Shown here one piece after another: positions 1-8,962 of a DNA stretch of 64,000 bases. The stretch is from Hamadaea flava (lineage in GTDB: Bacteria > Actinomycetota > Actinomycetes > Mycobacteriales > Micromonosporaceae): positions 7,502,001-7,566,000 of the forward strand of contig NZ_JAMZDZ010000001.1 of NCBI RefSeq assembly GCF_024172085.1, read 5' to 3'. The notes under the pieces are model-generated. The model did not search any database. It saw only the letters and a program-made list of their open reading frames with translations, and had not been told where the DNA came from. The position numbers and the translations under genes were made by a program. Positions within the stretch are counted from its first letter, which is position 1; every line of letters starts with the position of its first letter.

Positions 1-161
1 TCGTGCTGGAGCCCGAGGAGGTCCGCGAAGCGATCGTGTGCCGCCTGCGGGACATGGCCGGACTGGCCGAGAAGCTGGGTGCGACCGAGCTGCCGGCTCA
101 GCTCGCCGGGTCGGATCAAGATCCGGCGCAGACCCGTTCCGCGCAGGAGATCGCGGCATGA
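1..161 (+). CDS. pafB: PafB, C-terminal end only (WYL-domain regulator)
   Basis: Only the last 52 or so codons are present; the gene enters from the left edge in the frame beginning at base 3. The visible tail (LEPEEVREAIVCRLRDMAGL) is the helical end typical of WYL-domain transcriptional regulators. Its TGA overlaps the ATG of the next gene as ATGA, so the two are translationally coupled. In actinobacteria PafB and PafC act together as a DNA-damage-responsive activator and lie beside pafA of the Pup-proteasome system. The assignment rests mainly on the following pafC and the tatA-tatC-helY order. Confidence 0.75.
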   Translation, partial: VLEPEEVREAIVCRLRDMAGLAEKLGATELPAQLAGSDQDPAQTRSAQEIAA

Positions 162-1120
162 CGCGTCCGGGGACCACTTCGTCGGAGCGGCTGGCTCGGC
201 TGCTCAACCTCGTGCCGTACCTGCTGGCCCGGCCGGGCGTGGAGGTCGCGCAGGCGGCCGCCGACCTGGGCGCGACCGAGGCCCAGGTACGCGACGACCT
301 GGAGTTGCTGTGGGTCTGCGGCCTGCCCGGCTACGGCCCCGGCGACCTGATCGACATGGCGTTCGACGGCGACCGGGTCACCATCACCTACGACGCCGGC
401 ATCGACCGCCCGCTGCGGCTGCGGCCCGACGAGGCGACCGCGCTGGTGGTGGCGTTGCGGATGCTGGCCGAGACGCCCGGCATCGCCCAGCGTGACGCCA
501 TCCTGCGGGCGCTGGCCAAGATCGAGAGTGCTGCCGGAGACGTCGCCGACGCCCCGATCGCGGTGCAGTCGCCCGACGGCGGCTCCGCCGACGATCGGCT
601 CGCGACGGTCCGGGCGGCCGTCGATCGGGGGCGCGCGCTGAGGATCACGTACTACACGGCGACCCGGGACGAGTCGACCGAGCGGGTCATCGACCCGATG
701 CGGGTCATCGTGGTGGCCGACCGCTCCTATGTAGAGGCTTGGTGCCGCCGGGCCGGCGCGGTCCGGCTGTTCAAGATCGACCGCATCGACGCCCTCACCG
801 AACTGGACGAGCCGGCCGCGCCGCCGCCGCAGGCCCAGTCGAGCGTCGTCGACGAGCAGGTCTTCCGGCCTTCGCACGAACTGCCGAGCATCACCATCCG
901 GATCGGCCGCGGCGACCGGTGGATCACCGAGTACTACCCGGTCGAGTCGGTCGACGAGATCACCCCGGAAGAATGGCTCGTCACACTGCGAGTCAGCGAC
1001 CTGGACTGGGCCCGGCGGTTCGTCCTCGGCCTCGGCCCGGGTGTGGACGTCATCGCCCCGAAAGAACTCGCCGAATCGGTACGCGGAGCGGTCCTGGAGG
1101 CTCTCGCGGCGTACGCCTGA
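158..1120 (+). CDS. pafC: PafC, WYL-domain transcriptional regulator
   Basis: A 320-residue protein with an N-terminal winged-helix region (about residues 10-70, SERLARLLNLVPYLLARPGV), a central WYL domain (about 150-230, including RALRITYYTATRDESTERVIDP) and the C-terminal WCX extension. Partnered with PafB it is known to activate DNA-damage genes in mycobacteria in response to single-stranded DNA. The ATG at 158 overlaps the pafB stop; the same frame is open further upstream, but that part reads as pafB in another frame, so the short start is preferred. Length is normal for the family. Confidence 0.9.
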   Translation: MTRPGTTSSERLARLLNLVPYLLARPGVEVAQAAADLGATEAQVRDDLELLWVCGLPGYGPGDLIDMAFDGDRVTITYDAGIDRPLRLRPDEATALVVALRMLAETPGIAQRDAILRALAKIESAAGDVADAPIAVQSPDGGSADDRLATVRAAVDRGRALRITYYTATRDESTERVIDPMRVIVVADRSYVEAWCRRAGAVRLFKIDRIDALTELDEPAAPPPQAQSSVVDEQVFRPSHELPSITIRIGRGDRWITEYYPVESVDEITPEEWLVTLRVSDLDWARRFVLGLGPGVDVIAPKELAESVRGAVLEALAAYA

Positions 1121-1139
1121 GTCGCCTAACGTCTGCGCC

Positions 1140-1544
1140 GTGGAGATCCCCCTCGGCGTACAGGCGGCTGTTGCCGTCGTTGGGCTTTCGGCGTACCTGG
1201 TGCTCTCGATCGTCTACCGGCGACGGTGGGACCGTTCGCTGCGCGTCGCGTTGGGCCGCCGGCTCGGGCTGGACGTGCAGTGGCGGCGGGTCGCCGACTC
1301 CGGCGACATCCCGATGGACGCCTGGTACGCCGAGACCGACGGCCCGCTCGGCAAGCAGTTCGGCCAGCATCTGGCCATCCGGTTCGCCGACATCGCGGCC
1401 CTGGTCGTGCTCGGCGTGCTGCCACCGCTCGCGGTGCTGGGCCTGGAGTTCCTCGGCGACTTCCACAGTGCGGTCATCGGTTTGACCGCGTTCGCCGTGA
1501 TCCCGATCTTCGGGGTGTACTGGAGCAGGCGGCGCGCCGCCTAG
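1140..1544 (+). CDS. Small membrane protein, function unknown
   Basis: A 134-residue protein with an N-terminal transmembrane helix (VQAAVAVVGLSAYLVLSIVY), a basic middle segment (YRRRWDRSLRVALGRRLGLD) and two further hydrophobic helices near the C-terminus (about residues 82-124). The GTG start is chosen because a TAACGT -10 box at 1127-1132 ends seven bases before it, which suggests a leaderless transcript starting at the codon. It lies between pafC and tatA. I recognise no family. Confidence 0.7.
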   Translation: MEIPLGVQAAVAVVGLSAYLVLSIVYRRRWDRSLRVALGRRLGLDVQWRRVADSGDIPMDAWYAETDGPLGKQFGQHLAIRFADIAALVVLGVLPPLAVLGLEFLGDFHSAVIGLTAFAVIPIFGVYWSRRRAA

Positions 1545-1578
1545 TGAGAGCGCCCCGATCCGGGGGTAAGGTGCGGTC

Positions 1579-1845
1579 GTGATCGGCTGGATCGTGCTAG
1601 CGCTCATCGTGGTCAGTGTCGCCGTGCTCGCCTTCGCGGCCCGTTCGGTGGTACGCCGCCTACCTGCCCTTCAGCAGGCCCAGGCCGATCTGCAGGGCCG
1701 GGTGGCGGATGCCCAGCGCCTTCAGGAACGTCTCAGCGGACTCCAAGCACAATCGGCCGCCTTACAGCAGAAGATTGCACTGGTCCAGGCGGGTGTGGCG
1801 GAAATAACGGCCAAACGTGCCAAAAAGGAACAGGGAGTCGGTTGA
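1579..1845 (+). CDS. Single-pass membrane protein with coiled coil
   Basis: An 88-residue protein: one N-terminal transmembrane helix (IGWIVLALIVVSVAVLAFAA) followed by a Gln/Ala-rich coiled coil (about residues 30-75: QQAQADLQGRVADAQRLQER) and a lysine-rich tail. The GTG start follows a TAAGGT -10 box at 1567-1572 by six bases, suggesting leaderless transcription. The overall shape is that of a small membrane-anchored scaffold. No specific function can be read from it; position upstream of tatA is the only context. Confidence 0.65.
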   Translation: MIGWIVLALIVVSVAVLAFAARSVVRRLPALQQAQADLQGRVADAQRLQERLSGLQAQSAALQQKIALVQAGVAEITAKRAKKEQGVG

Positions 1846-1980
1846 CGTCGCTCCCGCGATGGTCAACACTTCACCAGCCGGTGCGGATGTGGCCACCAAC
1901 GGACGTGGCGATCCGGCAAAACGCACGTAGGATGGGGCCGAAACACCAGCCCCTTAACTTGATCACACTTGGAGCACGAC

Positions 1981-2253
1981 ATGGGCGCCCTCAAGCCGTG
2001 GCACATCATCCTTCTGGTTGTTGTGATCGTGGTCATCTTCGGCTCGAAGCGGCTGCCGGACGCGGCCCGTTCGCTCGGCCGGTCGATGCGGATCATGAAG
2101 GCCGAGACCAAGGGTCTGATGGACGACGAGAAGGACAAGGCCAAGGAAGACTTGGTCGAGAAGGCCGACGCGCAGTCGGGCCGTGCGCCGCTGACCGGTG
2201 AGGTTCAGCAGAACGCCGACCCGGTGCAGCGCGAGCGCGTCGCCGACCGCTGA
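1981..2253 (+). CDS. tatA: Sec-independent translocase subunit TatA
   Basis: A 90-residue protein with the TatA layout: a short N-terminus, one transmembrane helix ([19 protein letters not shown], with the conserved FG hinge), an amphipathic helix ([20 protein letters not shown]) and a charged disordered tail. TatA oligomers with TatC form the twin-arginine translocon that exports folded proteins. The ATG at 1981 is preferred over an in-frame TTG at 1969 because GGAG lies seven bases upstream and TatA proteins start MGxL. A TAGGAT box at 1928-1933 is a plausible promoter. tatC follows after 13 bases. Confidence 0.95.
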   Translation: MGALKPWHIILLVVVIVVIFGSKRLPDAARSLGRSMRIMKAETKGLMDDEKDKAKEDLVEKADAQSGRAPLTGEVQQNADPVQRERVADR

Positions 2254-2266
2254 GGTCGGCACCGGC

Positions 2267-3223
2267 GTGACTACCCCGGCACGTCGGCAGAAGAAGCCGA
2301 CCCAATTCGATCGGGCCTCCGACGGCTCGATGACTCTTATCGAGCACATCCGGGAGCTCCGTAGTCGCTTGACCAAAGCGGTCCTGGCGATCGTGGTCGG
2401 CTTCTTCGTCGCCTTCTACTTCTCGGACCAGATCTTCGACTTCATCAAGGAGCCGTACTGCGGCCTTGACCTCAAGGGCGACGGCACCTGCGACTTCGTC
2501 GTCCTGAAGGCGACGGATCCGCTCCTGATGAGCATGAAGATCGCCCTGTGGGGCGGTCTGATCGTCGCCGCGCCGTTCTGGCTGTACCAGCTCTGGGCGT
2601 TCATCGCGCCCGGCCTGCACAAGCATGAGCGCAAGTGGGCGTACATGTTCGGCGCGATCGCCGTGCCGCTGTTCTTCGCGGGCGCGGTGCTCGCCTCGCT
2701 GGTGGTCAGCAAGGGCCTTGAGTTCCTGCTCACCCATGGCGCGGTCAAAGCCACGTCGCTCGAAGCCAGTAGTTATCTCTCCTTCGTCACGAACCTCGTC
2801 CTACTTTTCGGGCTCTCGTTTGAGTTCCCGGTGCTGCTGTTGCTCCTCAACTTCACCGGGATGGTCTCCGGCAAGCGGATGATCGGCTGGTGGCGGGTCG
2901 CGATCATCGTGTTCTTCGCGTTCGCCGCGATCACCACACCCGACCCGGGTCCGTTCGGCATGACCCTGCTCGCTTGCGCGCTGATGGTTCTCTACTTCAT
3001 CGCGTGTGGCATCGCGATCCTCAATGACAAGCGGCGTGCTCGCAAGCACCGTCGCGAGTTCCCGGATCTCGGTGACGACCAGGCCTCGCAGCTCGAATAC
3101 GATCCCGAGCCGATCGAAGGCGCGGAGCCGGTCGCGACCCCGTCCGTGATCGACGAGCCGGCCCCGGTCGAGCAGCCTGAGCGGATCGAGCGTCAGCCGA
3201 ACCGCTGGGATGACATGACCTGA
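2267..3223 (+). CDS. tatC: Sec-independent translocase subunit TatC
   Basis: A 318-residue polytopic protein with six transmembrane helices and the conserved TatC N-terminal motif (MTLIEHIRELRSRLTKAV, containing the HxxELRxR signature), which recognises twin-arginine signal peptides. The C-terminal tail after about residue 255 is basic, then acidic and proline-rich, longer than in E. coli but usual for actinobacteria. The GTG at 2267 sits 13 bases after tatA with a GAGG upstream. Likely substrates in this window are the glycerophosphodiesterase at 23.0-24.1 kb and the GH71/99-like enzyme at 33.2-35.6 kb. A strong hairpin follows the stop. Confidence 0.95.
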   Translation: MTTPARRQKKPTQFDRASDGSMTLIEHIRELRSRLTKAVLAIVVGFFVAFYFSDQIFDFIKEPYCGLDLKGDGTCDFVVLKATDPLLMSMKIALWGGLIVAAPFWLYQLWAFIAPGLHKHERKWAYMFGAIAVPLFFAGAVLASLVVSKGLEFLLTHGAVKATSLEASSYLSFVTNLVLLFGLSFEFPVLLLLLNFTGMVSGKRMIGWWRVAIIVFFAFAAITTPDPGPFGMTLLACALMVLYFIACGIAILNDKRRARKHRREFPDLGDDQASQLEYDPEPIEGAEPVATPSVIDEPAPVEQPERIERQPNRWDDMT

Positions 3224-3255
3224 TCCACCCGCAAACCGGGTCGATCCGATCGAAC

Positions 3256-3292
3256 GTGAGCCCCCGCCCCTGCACCAAGGGCGGGGGCTCAC
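3256..3292 (+). terminator. Hairpin terminator after tatC
   Basis: A perfect 14-bp stem (GTGAGCCCCCGCCC with its complement) around a 9-base loop, 33 bases after the tatC stop. There is no long T run, as is usual in high-GC actinomycetes. Confidence 0.7.
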
Positions 3293-3377
3293 GCATACTT
3301 CCCCCACACCTCGTCGAGCCGTGGCATCCAGCAGCGAAGTCGATCACCCGTTCGTGGGAACGATCATGACGCTGGGG

Positions 3378-3418
3378 ACACGACACACCGGTTGATCACG
3401 ACCGTTAGTTCATGATCG
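3378..3418 (+). repeat. 41-bp dispersed repeat, copy A
   Basis: First of three copies (others at 20752 and 36202, same strand) of a 41-bp sequence. The core CGGTTGATCACGACCG forms a 6-bp stem with ATCA loop, here with one G-T wobble; it is followed by AGTTCATGATCG. It ends 51 bases before the lipid kinase start and differs from copy B at three positions. Confidence 0.8.
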
Positions 3419-3468
3419 CGGGGAAAAGGTCGCGCGGAAGAGAGGGCGGGGTGGGAGAGGGCGGAGTG

Positions 3469-4350
3469 ATGGGGTCGGTGGCGGTGCTGATGAACCCGAC
3501 GGCGGGTCGGGGTCGCCATGCGCATCTGCGTGATCAGGTCGCGCGGGTGCTGGGCGCCGACGCCGAGGTGCTCGCTGTGCGTACCACTGAGGAGGCGGAA
3601 GCCGCGTGCCGGGCGGCGGTCGCCGGCGGCGCGCGAGCTGTGATCAGCGTGGGCGGGGACGGGACGCTGCATCGCGCGGTGCAGGCCGTGGCCGGGACGG
3701 GCGTGCCGCTGGGTATCGTGCCGGCTGGGACCGGTAACGATGTCGCCGCGTGTCTGGGGGTGCCGGCGGACCCGCGGGCAGCTCTGGAAAGCGCCGCCGC
3801 CGCGCTGCGAAGCGGGCAGACCCGCGATTTCGATCTTGCCCGGCTGGAGCGTGACGGTGTCGTGCGCTGGTCCGTGGGGGTCACCGGGCTGGGCTTCGAC
3901 ACGCTGGTCAACGAGCTGGCCAACCGGATGCGGTTCCCGCGTGGCCCGCGTCGTTACGACGTGGCGATCGTGCTGGAGCTGGCCCGGATGCGGCCGCGCC
4001 GCTACCGGATCACCGTCGACGGCGTCGCCGAGGAACTGGACGCAGTGCTGGTCGCGGTCGGCAATACCGCGCGGTACGGCGGCGGCATGCGGATCTGCCC
4101 GGCCGCGGACCCGACCGACGGCCTGCTTGACCTGGTCCTGGCCGGTCCGGTCTCGCGGTTCACACTCATGCGGATCAAGCCCCAGGTGTACGCGGGAACG
4201 CACGTCGCCCATCCGGCGGTTCGGCAGCTGCGCGGCCGCGTCATGACGGTCGAGTGCGACGGGATCACCAGCTACGCCGACGGGGAGCAGTCGTTGCCCC
4301 TGCCGGTCACCTTCACCGCCGTGCCCGGAGCACTCCGCGTGCTCGGCTGA
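3469..4350 (+). CDS. Diacylglycerol kinase-type lipid kinase
   Basis: A 293-residue member of the DAGK catalytic-domain/YegS family. Visible motifs: NPTAGRGRH at the N-terminus, the nucleotide-binding GGDGTLHRAVQ (about residues 63-73) and PAGTGNDVA (about 85-93), then the beta-sandwich C-terminal half with DGLLDLVLAG and a final ADGE motif. It would phosphorylate a lipid such as diacylglycerol, recycling it to phosphatidic acid at the membrane. The ATG at 3469 is preceded by GGGAGAGGGCGGAG; GTG at 3466 is an in-frame alternative. It sits between tatC and helY. Confidence 0.9.
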   Translation: MGSVAVLMNPTAGRGRHAHLRDQVARVLGADAEVLAVRTTEEAEAACRAAVAGGARAVISVGGDGTLHRAVQAVAGTGVPLGIVPAGTGNDVAACLGVPADPRAALESAAAALRSGQTRDFDLARLERDGVVRWSVGVTGLGFDTLVNELANRMRFPRGPRRYDVAIVLELARMRPRRYRITVDGVAEELDAVLVAVGNTARYGGGMRICPAADPTDGLLDLVLAGPVSRFTLMRIKPQVYAGTHVAHPAVRQLRGRVMTVECDGITSYADGEQSLPLPVTFTAVPGALRVLG

Positions 4351-4395
4351 CGGTGTGGGTATGAGCGGTTTATGGCCTGCCCGTTTTGGTGGGAT

Positions 4396-5121
4396 TCAGC
4401 AGGGGACTGCCAGGTTCAGGGCCGCGCTCAGGCCGTTGGCTTGACCCGGTTCGGCCGGCGGCAGGACGAGTGCGCGCAGGCCGGCGTGCACGGCTCCGGC
4501 GTCGGCCGGGGTGTCGCCGACCATCAGCGCCCGTTCCGGCTCGGCCCCGAGCGCGTCGCACGCCCGCAGGAAGATCTTCGGATCGGGCTTGATCAGGCCG
4601 ACCTCGTAGGACAGCGTCACCGGCAGGTCGCCCAGACCCCAGGCGGTCAGATGCGGCCGGATGTCGAAGCCGATGTTGGACAGCACCCCGACCGACACGC
4701 CGGCCTCGCGCAGTGCCTTGATCGTCGGGACGGCGTCGGGATACACGACCCAGCCTTCCGGGGTCAGCACCCGTTCGTAGATCGCCTCGGCGAGTCCGTC
4801 CACCCCGGCGTCGACCGTCTCGCACAGCCCGATGTACGCCGCGCGGTGGGCGTACGCGGAGAGATCGCGATCCGACCAGACCTCGGCGAGGTGGATGGGA
4901 ATCCGGGCGGTCCGCTGCGCCACGCCGGGCAGGCCGCCGGCGGTGGCGTACCGGTCGGCGAGGACGGTCAGCCGGCCGGGGTCCAGTGCCACCCCGAGCT
5001 GGACCAGGGCCGCTCCCACCCAGGTCACCGGAGGCTGTGTCGTGGCGAGCGTCCCGTGGAAGTCGAAGATCACGGCGTCGAGCAGGCGATCGGGCACTCC
5101 CGGGAGCATTCGGTTGGGCAC
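4396..5121 (-). CDS. HAD-superfamily hydrolase with DFHGT nucleophile motif
   Basis: A 241-residue HAD phosphatase-like protein. Motif I is VIFDFHGTL (Asp20 as nucleophile), motif II lies around GVLSNIG, the lysine motif is GLIKPDP and motif IV is MVGDTPADAGA. The second Asp of the usual DxDGT is His here, which should affect the acid/base step. The GTG start at 5121 is chosen because TATGGT (5128-5133 on the minus strand) ends six bases upstream, indicating a leaderless start; an ATG at 5109 is possible. Substrate unknown. It is convergent with the lipid kinase and divergent from helY. Confidence 0.85.
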   Translation of the reverse strand: MPNRMLPGVPDRLLDAVIFDFHGTLATTQPPVTWVGAALVQLGVALDPGRLTVLADRYATAGGLPGVAQRTARIPIHLAEVWSDRDLSAYAHRAAYIGLCETVDAGVDGLAEAIYERVLTPEGWVVYPDAVPTIKALREAGVSVGVLSNIGFDIRPHLTAWGLGDLPVTLSYEVGLIKPDPKIFLRACDALGAEPERALMVGDTPADAGAVHAGLRALVLPPAEPGQANGLSAALNLAVPC

Positions 5122-5243
5122 GCCAGCACCATACCTACATGCAGGTTGGGGACCCCAGCAACTAGGCTCGGCGGTATGTTGCGCCGCCCCTCCTCGCGGA
5201 GGCCCCGGAGTTCCCATAGGCCCGGCTGGGTGAGGAGTCCGAG

Positions 5244-8000
5244 ATGACCAGCCCCGCGGAGCGGTACGCGGCCGCCAAGCGCCGGGCCGAGACGCCCCGG
5301 CTGACCGAGTTCATCGCCGGTCTGGAATTCCAGCTCGACGACTTCCAGCAGCGCGCCTGCGCGGCCCTGGAAGCCGGCTCGGGCGTGCTCGTGTGCGCGC
5401 CCACCGGCGCGGGGAAGACGGTCGTCGGCGAGTTCGCCGTGCACCTGGCCCTCCGCGAGGGCCGCAAGTGCTTCTACACCACGCCGATCAAGGCGCTGTC
5501 CAACCAGAAGTACCACGATCTGGTGCAGGTGCACGGCGCGGCCAAGGTCGGCCTGCTCACCGGGGACAACGCGATCAACGGCGACGCTCCGGTGGTCGTG
5601 ATGACCACCGAGGTGCTGCGCAACATGCTGTACGCCGGTTCGCAGTCCCTCCACGGCTTGTCCTATGTGGTCATGGATGAGGTGCACTACCTGGCCGACC
5701 GGTTCCGCGGCGCGGTCTGGGAAGAGGTCATCATCCACCTGCCCGACTCGGTGAACCTGGTGTCGCTGTCGGCGACGGTGTCCAACGCGGAGGAGTTCGC
5801 GGACTGGCTCGTCACGGTACGCGGCCAGACCGAGGTCGTCGTCAGCGAACACCGCCCGGTCCCGCTGTGGCAGCACATGCTGGTCGGCAAGCGGATGTTC
5901 GACCTGTTCCACGACGCCGAGGCGGCCCGGTCCCACGAGGTGCACCCGGAACTGCTGCGCTACACCCGAGAGGTCAGCCGCCGCCTGGAGATGGGCGACA
6001 TCCGCGGCCGGGGCCGGGGCGGCCGGGGCCGCAAGGCGATGATCTACCGGCCGGAGATCATCGAACGGCTCGACCGCGAGGGCCTGCTCCCCGCGATCGT
6101 GTTCATCTTCAGCCGCGCCGGCTGCGACGCCGCCGTCCAGCAGTGCCTCCAGGCTGGGCTGCGGCTCACCAGCCCGGACGAGCGCGCCGAGATCCGCGCG
6201 ATCGTCGAACGCCGGATGAGCAGCGTGCCCAACGAGGACCTGAACGCCCTCGGCTATTGGGAATGGCTCGACGGCCTCGAACGCGGCCTCGCCGCCCACC
6301 ACGCCGGGCTGCTGCCGCTGTTCAAGGAGATCGTCGAGGAGCTGTTCGTCCGGGGCCTGGTCAAGGCGGTCTTCGCAACCGAGACGCTGGCCCTCGGCAT
6401 CAACATGCCGGCTCGCTGCGTCGTCCTCGAACGACTGGTCAAATACAACGGCGAAGCCCACGTCGACCTGACCCCGGGGGAGTACACCCAGCTCACCGGC
6501 CGGGCCGGGCGGCGCGGCATCGACGTCGAGGGCCACGCCGTCGTCGTCTGGGGCCCGGACGTCGACCCCAGGCACGTCGCCGGACTGGCCTCGACCCGCA
6601 CCTATCCGCTGCGGTCCAGCTTCCGGCCGTCGTACAACATGGCCGTCAACCTCGTCGGCTCGGTCGGCGCCGACCGAGCGCGGGACCTCCTGGAGGCCTC
6701 GTTCGCCCAGTTCCAGGCGGACCGGTCGGTCGTCGGCGTCGCCAAGCAGGTCCAGCGCAACATCGAGACGATGGACCAGTACGCCCACGAGGCCGGCTGC
6801 GACAAGGGCGACTTCGCGGAATACTTCGCGCTACGGGTGGCGATCGCCGACCGGGAACGGCACCTGGCCAAGCAGACCCAGCAGCACCGCCGGTCCGAAG
6901 TGGCGCGATCGCTGGAACAGCTCAAGCCCGGCGACGTGATCCGGGTGCCGTCCGGCCGCCGCGCCGGGCTGGCCGTCATCCTCGACGCCGGCGTCGGCGG
7001 ATTCGGCGAACCCCGGCCGCTGGTCGTGACCGAGGACCGCTGGGCCGGCCGGCTGGCTGCAGGGGAGTTCAGCGTCGCCGTCGAGGTGCTCGGCCGCGTA
7101 CGCCTGCCCAGGCACGTCAACCACCGCAATCCCGGGGAACGCCGGGACATCGCGGCGAGCCTGGCCGCCCTCGGGCTCGAACGCGGACGGGGCTCCGGCC
7201 GGCGGGGCGGCCGCGCCAAGGCGCCCACCGGCGACGACGACGAGCTGCTGCGCCTGCGCCACCTCATGCGCAAGCACCCCTGCCACGCCTGCCCCGAACG
7301 GGAGGACCACGCCCGCTGGGCCGAGCGCCGGCACCGGCTCGAACGCGACACCGACCAGATGCGCGCCAAGGTCGCCAGCCGGACCGGATCGCTGGCGCGT
7401 ACCTTCGACCGCGTCTGCGACCTGCTCACCGCGCGTGGCTACCTCGTGCCCGGGGTGTCGGCGCTGGACGGTGGCGGAGTCACCGACGCCGGTCGGATGC
7501 TGGCCCGCATCTGGACAGAATCCGACCTGCTCATCGCGGAGGTCTTGCGGGACGGCGTCTTCGACGGGCTCGCCCCGGCCGAACTCGCCGCCGCCGTGTC
7601 CGTCGTGGTCTACGAGGCCCGTCGCGAGTCCGAGGACCGGGCGTCGCTGCCACGCGGCCCGGTCACCGACGCGGTCGAAGGCGTCCTGCGCGTCTACGGC
7701 GGGCTCATCGGCGAGGAGCGCGACCGCGGCCTGCCGCTGACCCGGGAACCCGACCTCGGCTTCGTCTGGCCGATCTACCGGTGGGCCCGGGGCGAACCGC
7801 TCGCCAAGGTGCTGGCCAGCGCGAACGCCCTCGAGGGTGAACTGCCGGCCGGCGACTTCGTGCGCTGGGCCCGCCAGGTGGTCGATCTGCTCGGCCAGAT
7901 CGGTGAGGCCAAGGGCACGCCCGACGGCGTACGCACGACCGCCCGTCAGGCCATGGATCTCATCAACCGTGGCGTACTGGCCTATACCTCAGTCGGGTGA
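5244..8000 (+). CDS. helY: HelY, Ski2/Mtr4-like DExH-box helicase
   Basis: A 918-residue superfamily 2 helicase. Walker A APTGAGKT is at about 52-59, DEVH at about 145, SATVSNAEEF is motif III, and the second RecA domain carries FATETLALGINMPAR and QLTGRAGRRGID (motif VI). The C-terminal half has the DSHCT-type helical region. The length matches actinobacterial HelY (about 900 residues). It probably unwinds structured RNA or nucleic acid in the cytoplasm. The ATG is preceded by GAGGAG. Placement after pafBC-tatAC is the classic actinobacterial order, here with the lipid kinase and HAD gene between. Confidence 0.93.
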   Translation: MTSPAERYAAAKRRAETPRLTEFIAGLEFQLDDFQQRACAALEAGSGVLVCAPTGAGKTVVGEFAVHLALREGRKCFYTTPIKALSNQKYHDLVQVHGAAKVGLLTGDNAINGDAPVVVMTTEVLRNMLYAGSQSLHGLSYVVMDEVHYLADRFRGAVWEEVIIHLPDSVNLVSLSATVSNAEEFADWLVTVRGQTEVVVSEHRPVPLWQHMLVGKRMFDLFHDAEAARSHEVHPELLRYTREVSRRLEMGDIRGRGRGGRGRKAMIYRPEIIERLDREGLLPAIVFIFSRAGCDAAVQQCLQAGLRLTSPDERAEIRAIVERRMSSVPNEDLNALGYWEWLDGLERGLAAHHAGLLPLFKEIVEELFVRGLVKAVFATETLALGINMPARCVVLERLVKYNGEAHVDLTPGEYTQLTGRAGRRGIDVEGHAVVVWGPDVDPRHVAGLASTRTYPLRSSFRPSYNMAVNLVGSVGADRARDLLEASFAQFQADRSVVGVAKQVQRNIETMDQYAHEAGCDKGDFAEYFALRVAIADRERHLAKQTQQHRRSEVARSLEQLKPGDVIRVPSGRRAGLAVILDAGVGGFGEPRPLVVTEDRWAGRLAAGEFSVAVEVLGRVRLPRHVNHRNPGERRDIAASLAALGLERGRGSGRRGGRAKAPTGDDDELLRLRHLMRKHPCHACPEREDHARWAERRHRLERDTDQMRAKVASRTGSLARTFDRVCDLLTARGYLVPGVSALDGGGVTDAGRMLARIWTESDLLIAEVLRDGVFDGLAPAELAAAVSVVVYEARRESEDRASLPRGPVTDAVEGVLRVYGGLIGEERDRGLPLTREPDLGFVWPIYRWARGEPLAKVLASANALEGELPAGDFVRWARQVVDLLGQIGEAKGTPDGVRTTARQAMDLINRGVLAYTSVG

Positions 8001-8110
8001 TCGGCTGAGGCGGAGACCCCTTCCGGCTCTGTTACCTTGACCCGGGCCCCTGTCATCGGCGTGAACAGCCGCCAGTGCGGGGCCCGGGGGGCACGGTTCG
8101 AGGGGGAGGC

Positions 8111-8962
8111 ATGGCCGGAGTCTTGTCGGCTGAGATTCACCATTTCACATACGGTCCGATCACGCCGATCCTCGCGTACGCGGTGTCGGTGCTCGGCTCG
8201 CTGCTCGGCTTGACCTGCACCGCCCGCGCCCGCCGGCTCGACCCGGGTGCGCGTCGCGGCGGGTGGCTGATGCTGGCAGCCTGGGCGATCGGCGGCACCG
8301 GCATCTGGACCATGCACTTCATGGCCATGCTCGGCTTCGGCGTGAACGGCGTCGCCCTGCGCTTCGACATCCCGATCACCGTGGCGTCGGCCGTGCTCGC
8401 CGTCGCGGTCGTCGGCATCGGACTGTTCATCGTCGGCCTCGGCAAGCCCAACGTGCTCCGGGTGCTGTTCGGCGGGCTGTTCACCGGGCTCGGCGTCGCC
8501 TCGATGCACTACACCGGCATGGCGGCGCTGCGCGTCGACGGCTCGATCACGCACAGCCGCAATCTCGTCATCGCCTCCGTGGTCATCGCGGTCGTCGCCG
8601 CCACCGTGGCCCTCTGGTTCACCCTGGTCGTCTCCAAGCCCGGGACCACCTTCGCGTCGGCCCTGGTCATGGGCGTCGCCGTGTGCGGCATGCACTACAC
8701 CGCCATGGCCGGCGTACGCGTCAACGCCGGCCAGCCGACACTGCACCTGCACGGGGCGACCGCCGGTACCATGCTGCTGCCGATCATCGTCCTCGTCGTA
8801 CTGGTCGTCGTGCTGCTCTTCTACGCGCTGCTCTCCGAGCCGAAGGAGGAGGACGCGGCGGCCCGCGCCTTCCTCGATCGGCAGGCCGCCGAGCGCCTCG
8901 CGGCACAGCAGTCGGCCCCGGCGGCGCAGCCTATCGGCGTACGCCGGACGCGGCTGCGCTGA
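8111..8962 (+). CDS. MHYT-domain integral membrane sensor protein
   Basis: A 283-residue protein with seven predicted transmembrane helices carrying three MHYT-type motifs: MHFMAML (about residue 67), MHYTGMA (about 134) and MHYTAMA (about 197). MHYT domains are proposed to bind metal, probably copper, and sense diatomic gases. In many bacteria the domain is fused to GGDEF/EAL or kinase output modules; here there is only a short charged cytoplasmic tail (from about 245), so any partner must be separate. The ATG follows AGGGGGAGGC. Its 3' end overlaps the opposing thioredoxin gene by 32 bases. Confidence 0.88.
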   Translation: MAGVLSAEIHHFTYGPITPILAYAVSVLGSLLGLTCTARARRLDPGARRGGWLMLAAWAIGGTGIWTMHFMAMLGFGVNGVALRFDIPITVASAVLAVAVVGIGLFIVGLGKPNVLRVLFGGLFTGLGVASMHYTGMAALRVDGSITHSRNLVIASVVIAVVAATVALWFTLVVSKPGTTFASALVMGVAVCGMHYTAMAGVRVNAGQPTLHLHGATAGTMLLPIIVLVVLVVVLLFYALLSEPKEEDAAARAFLDRQAAERLAAQQSAPAAQPIGVRRTRLR

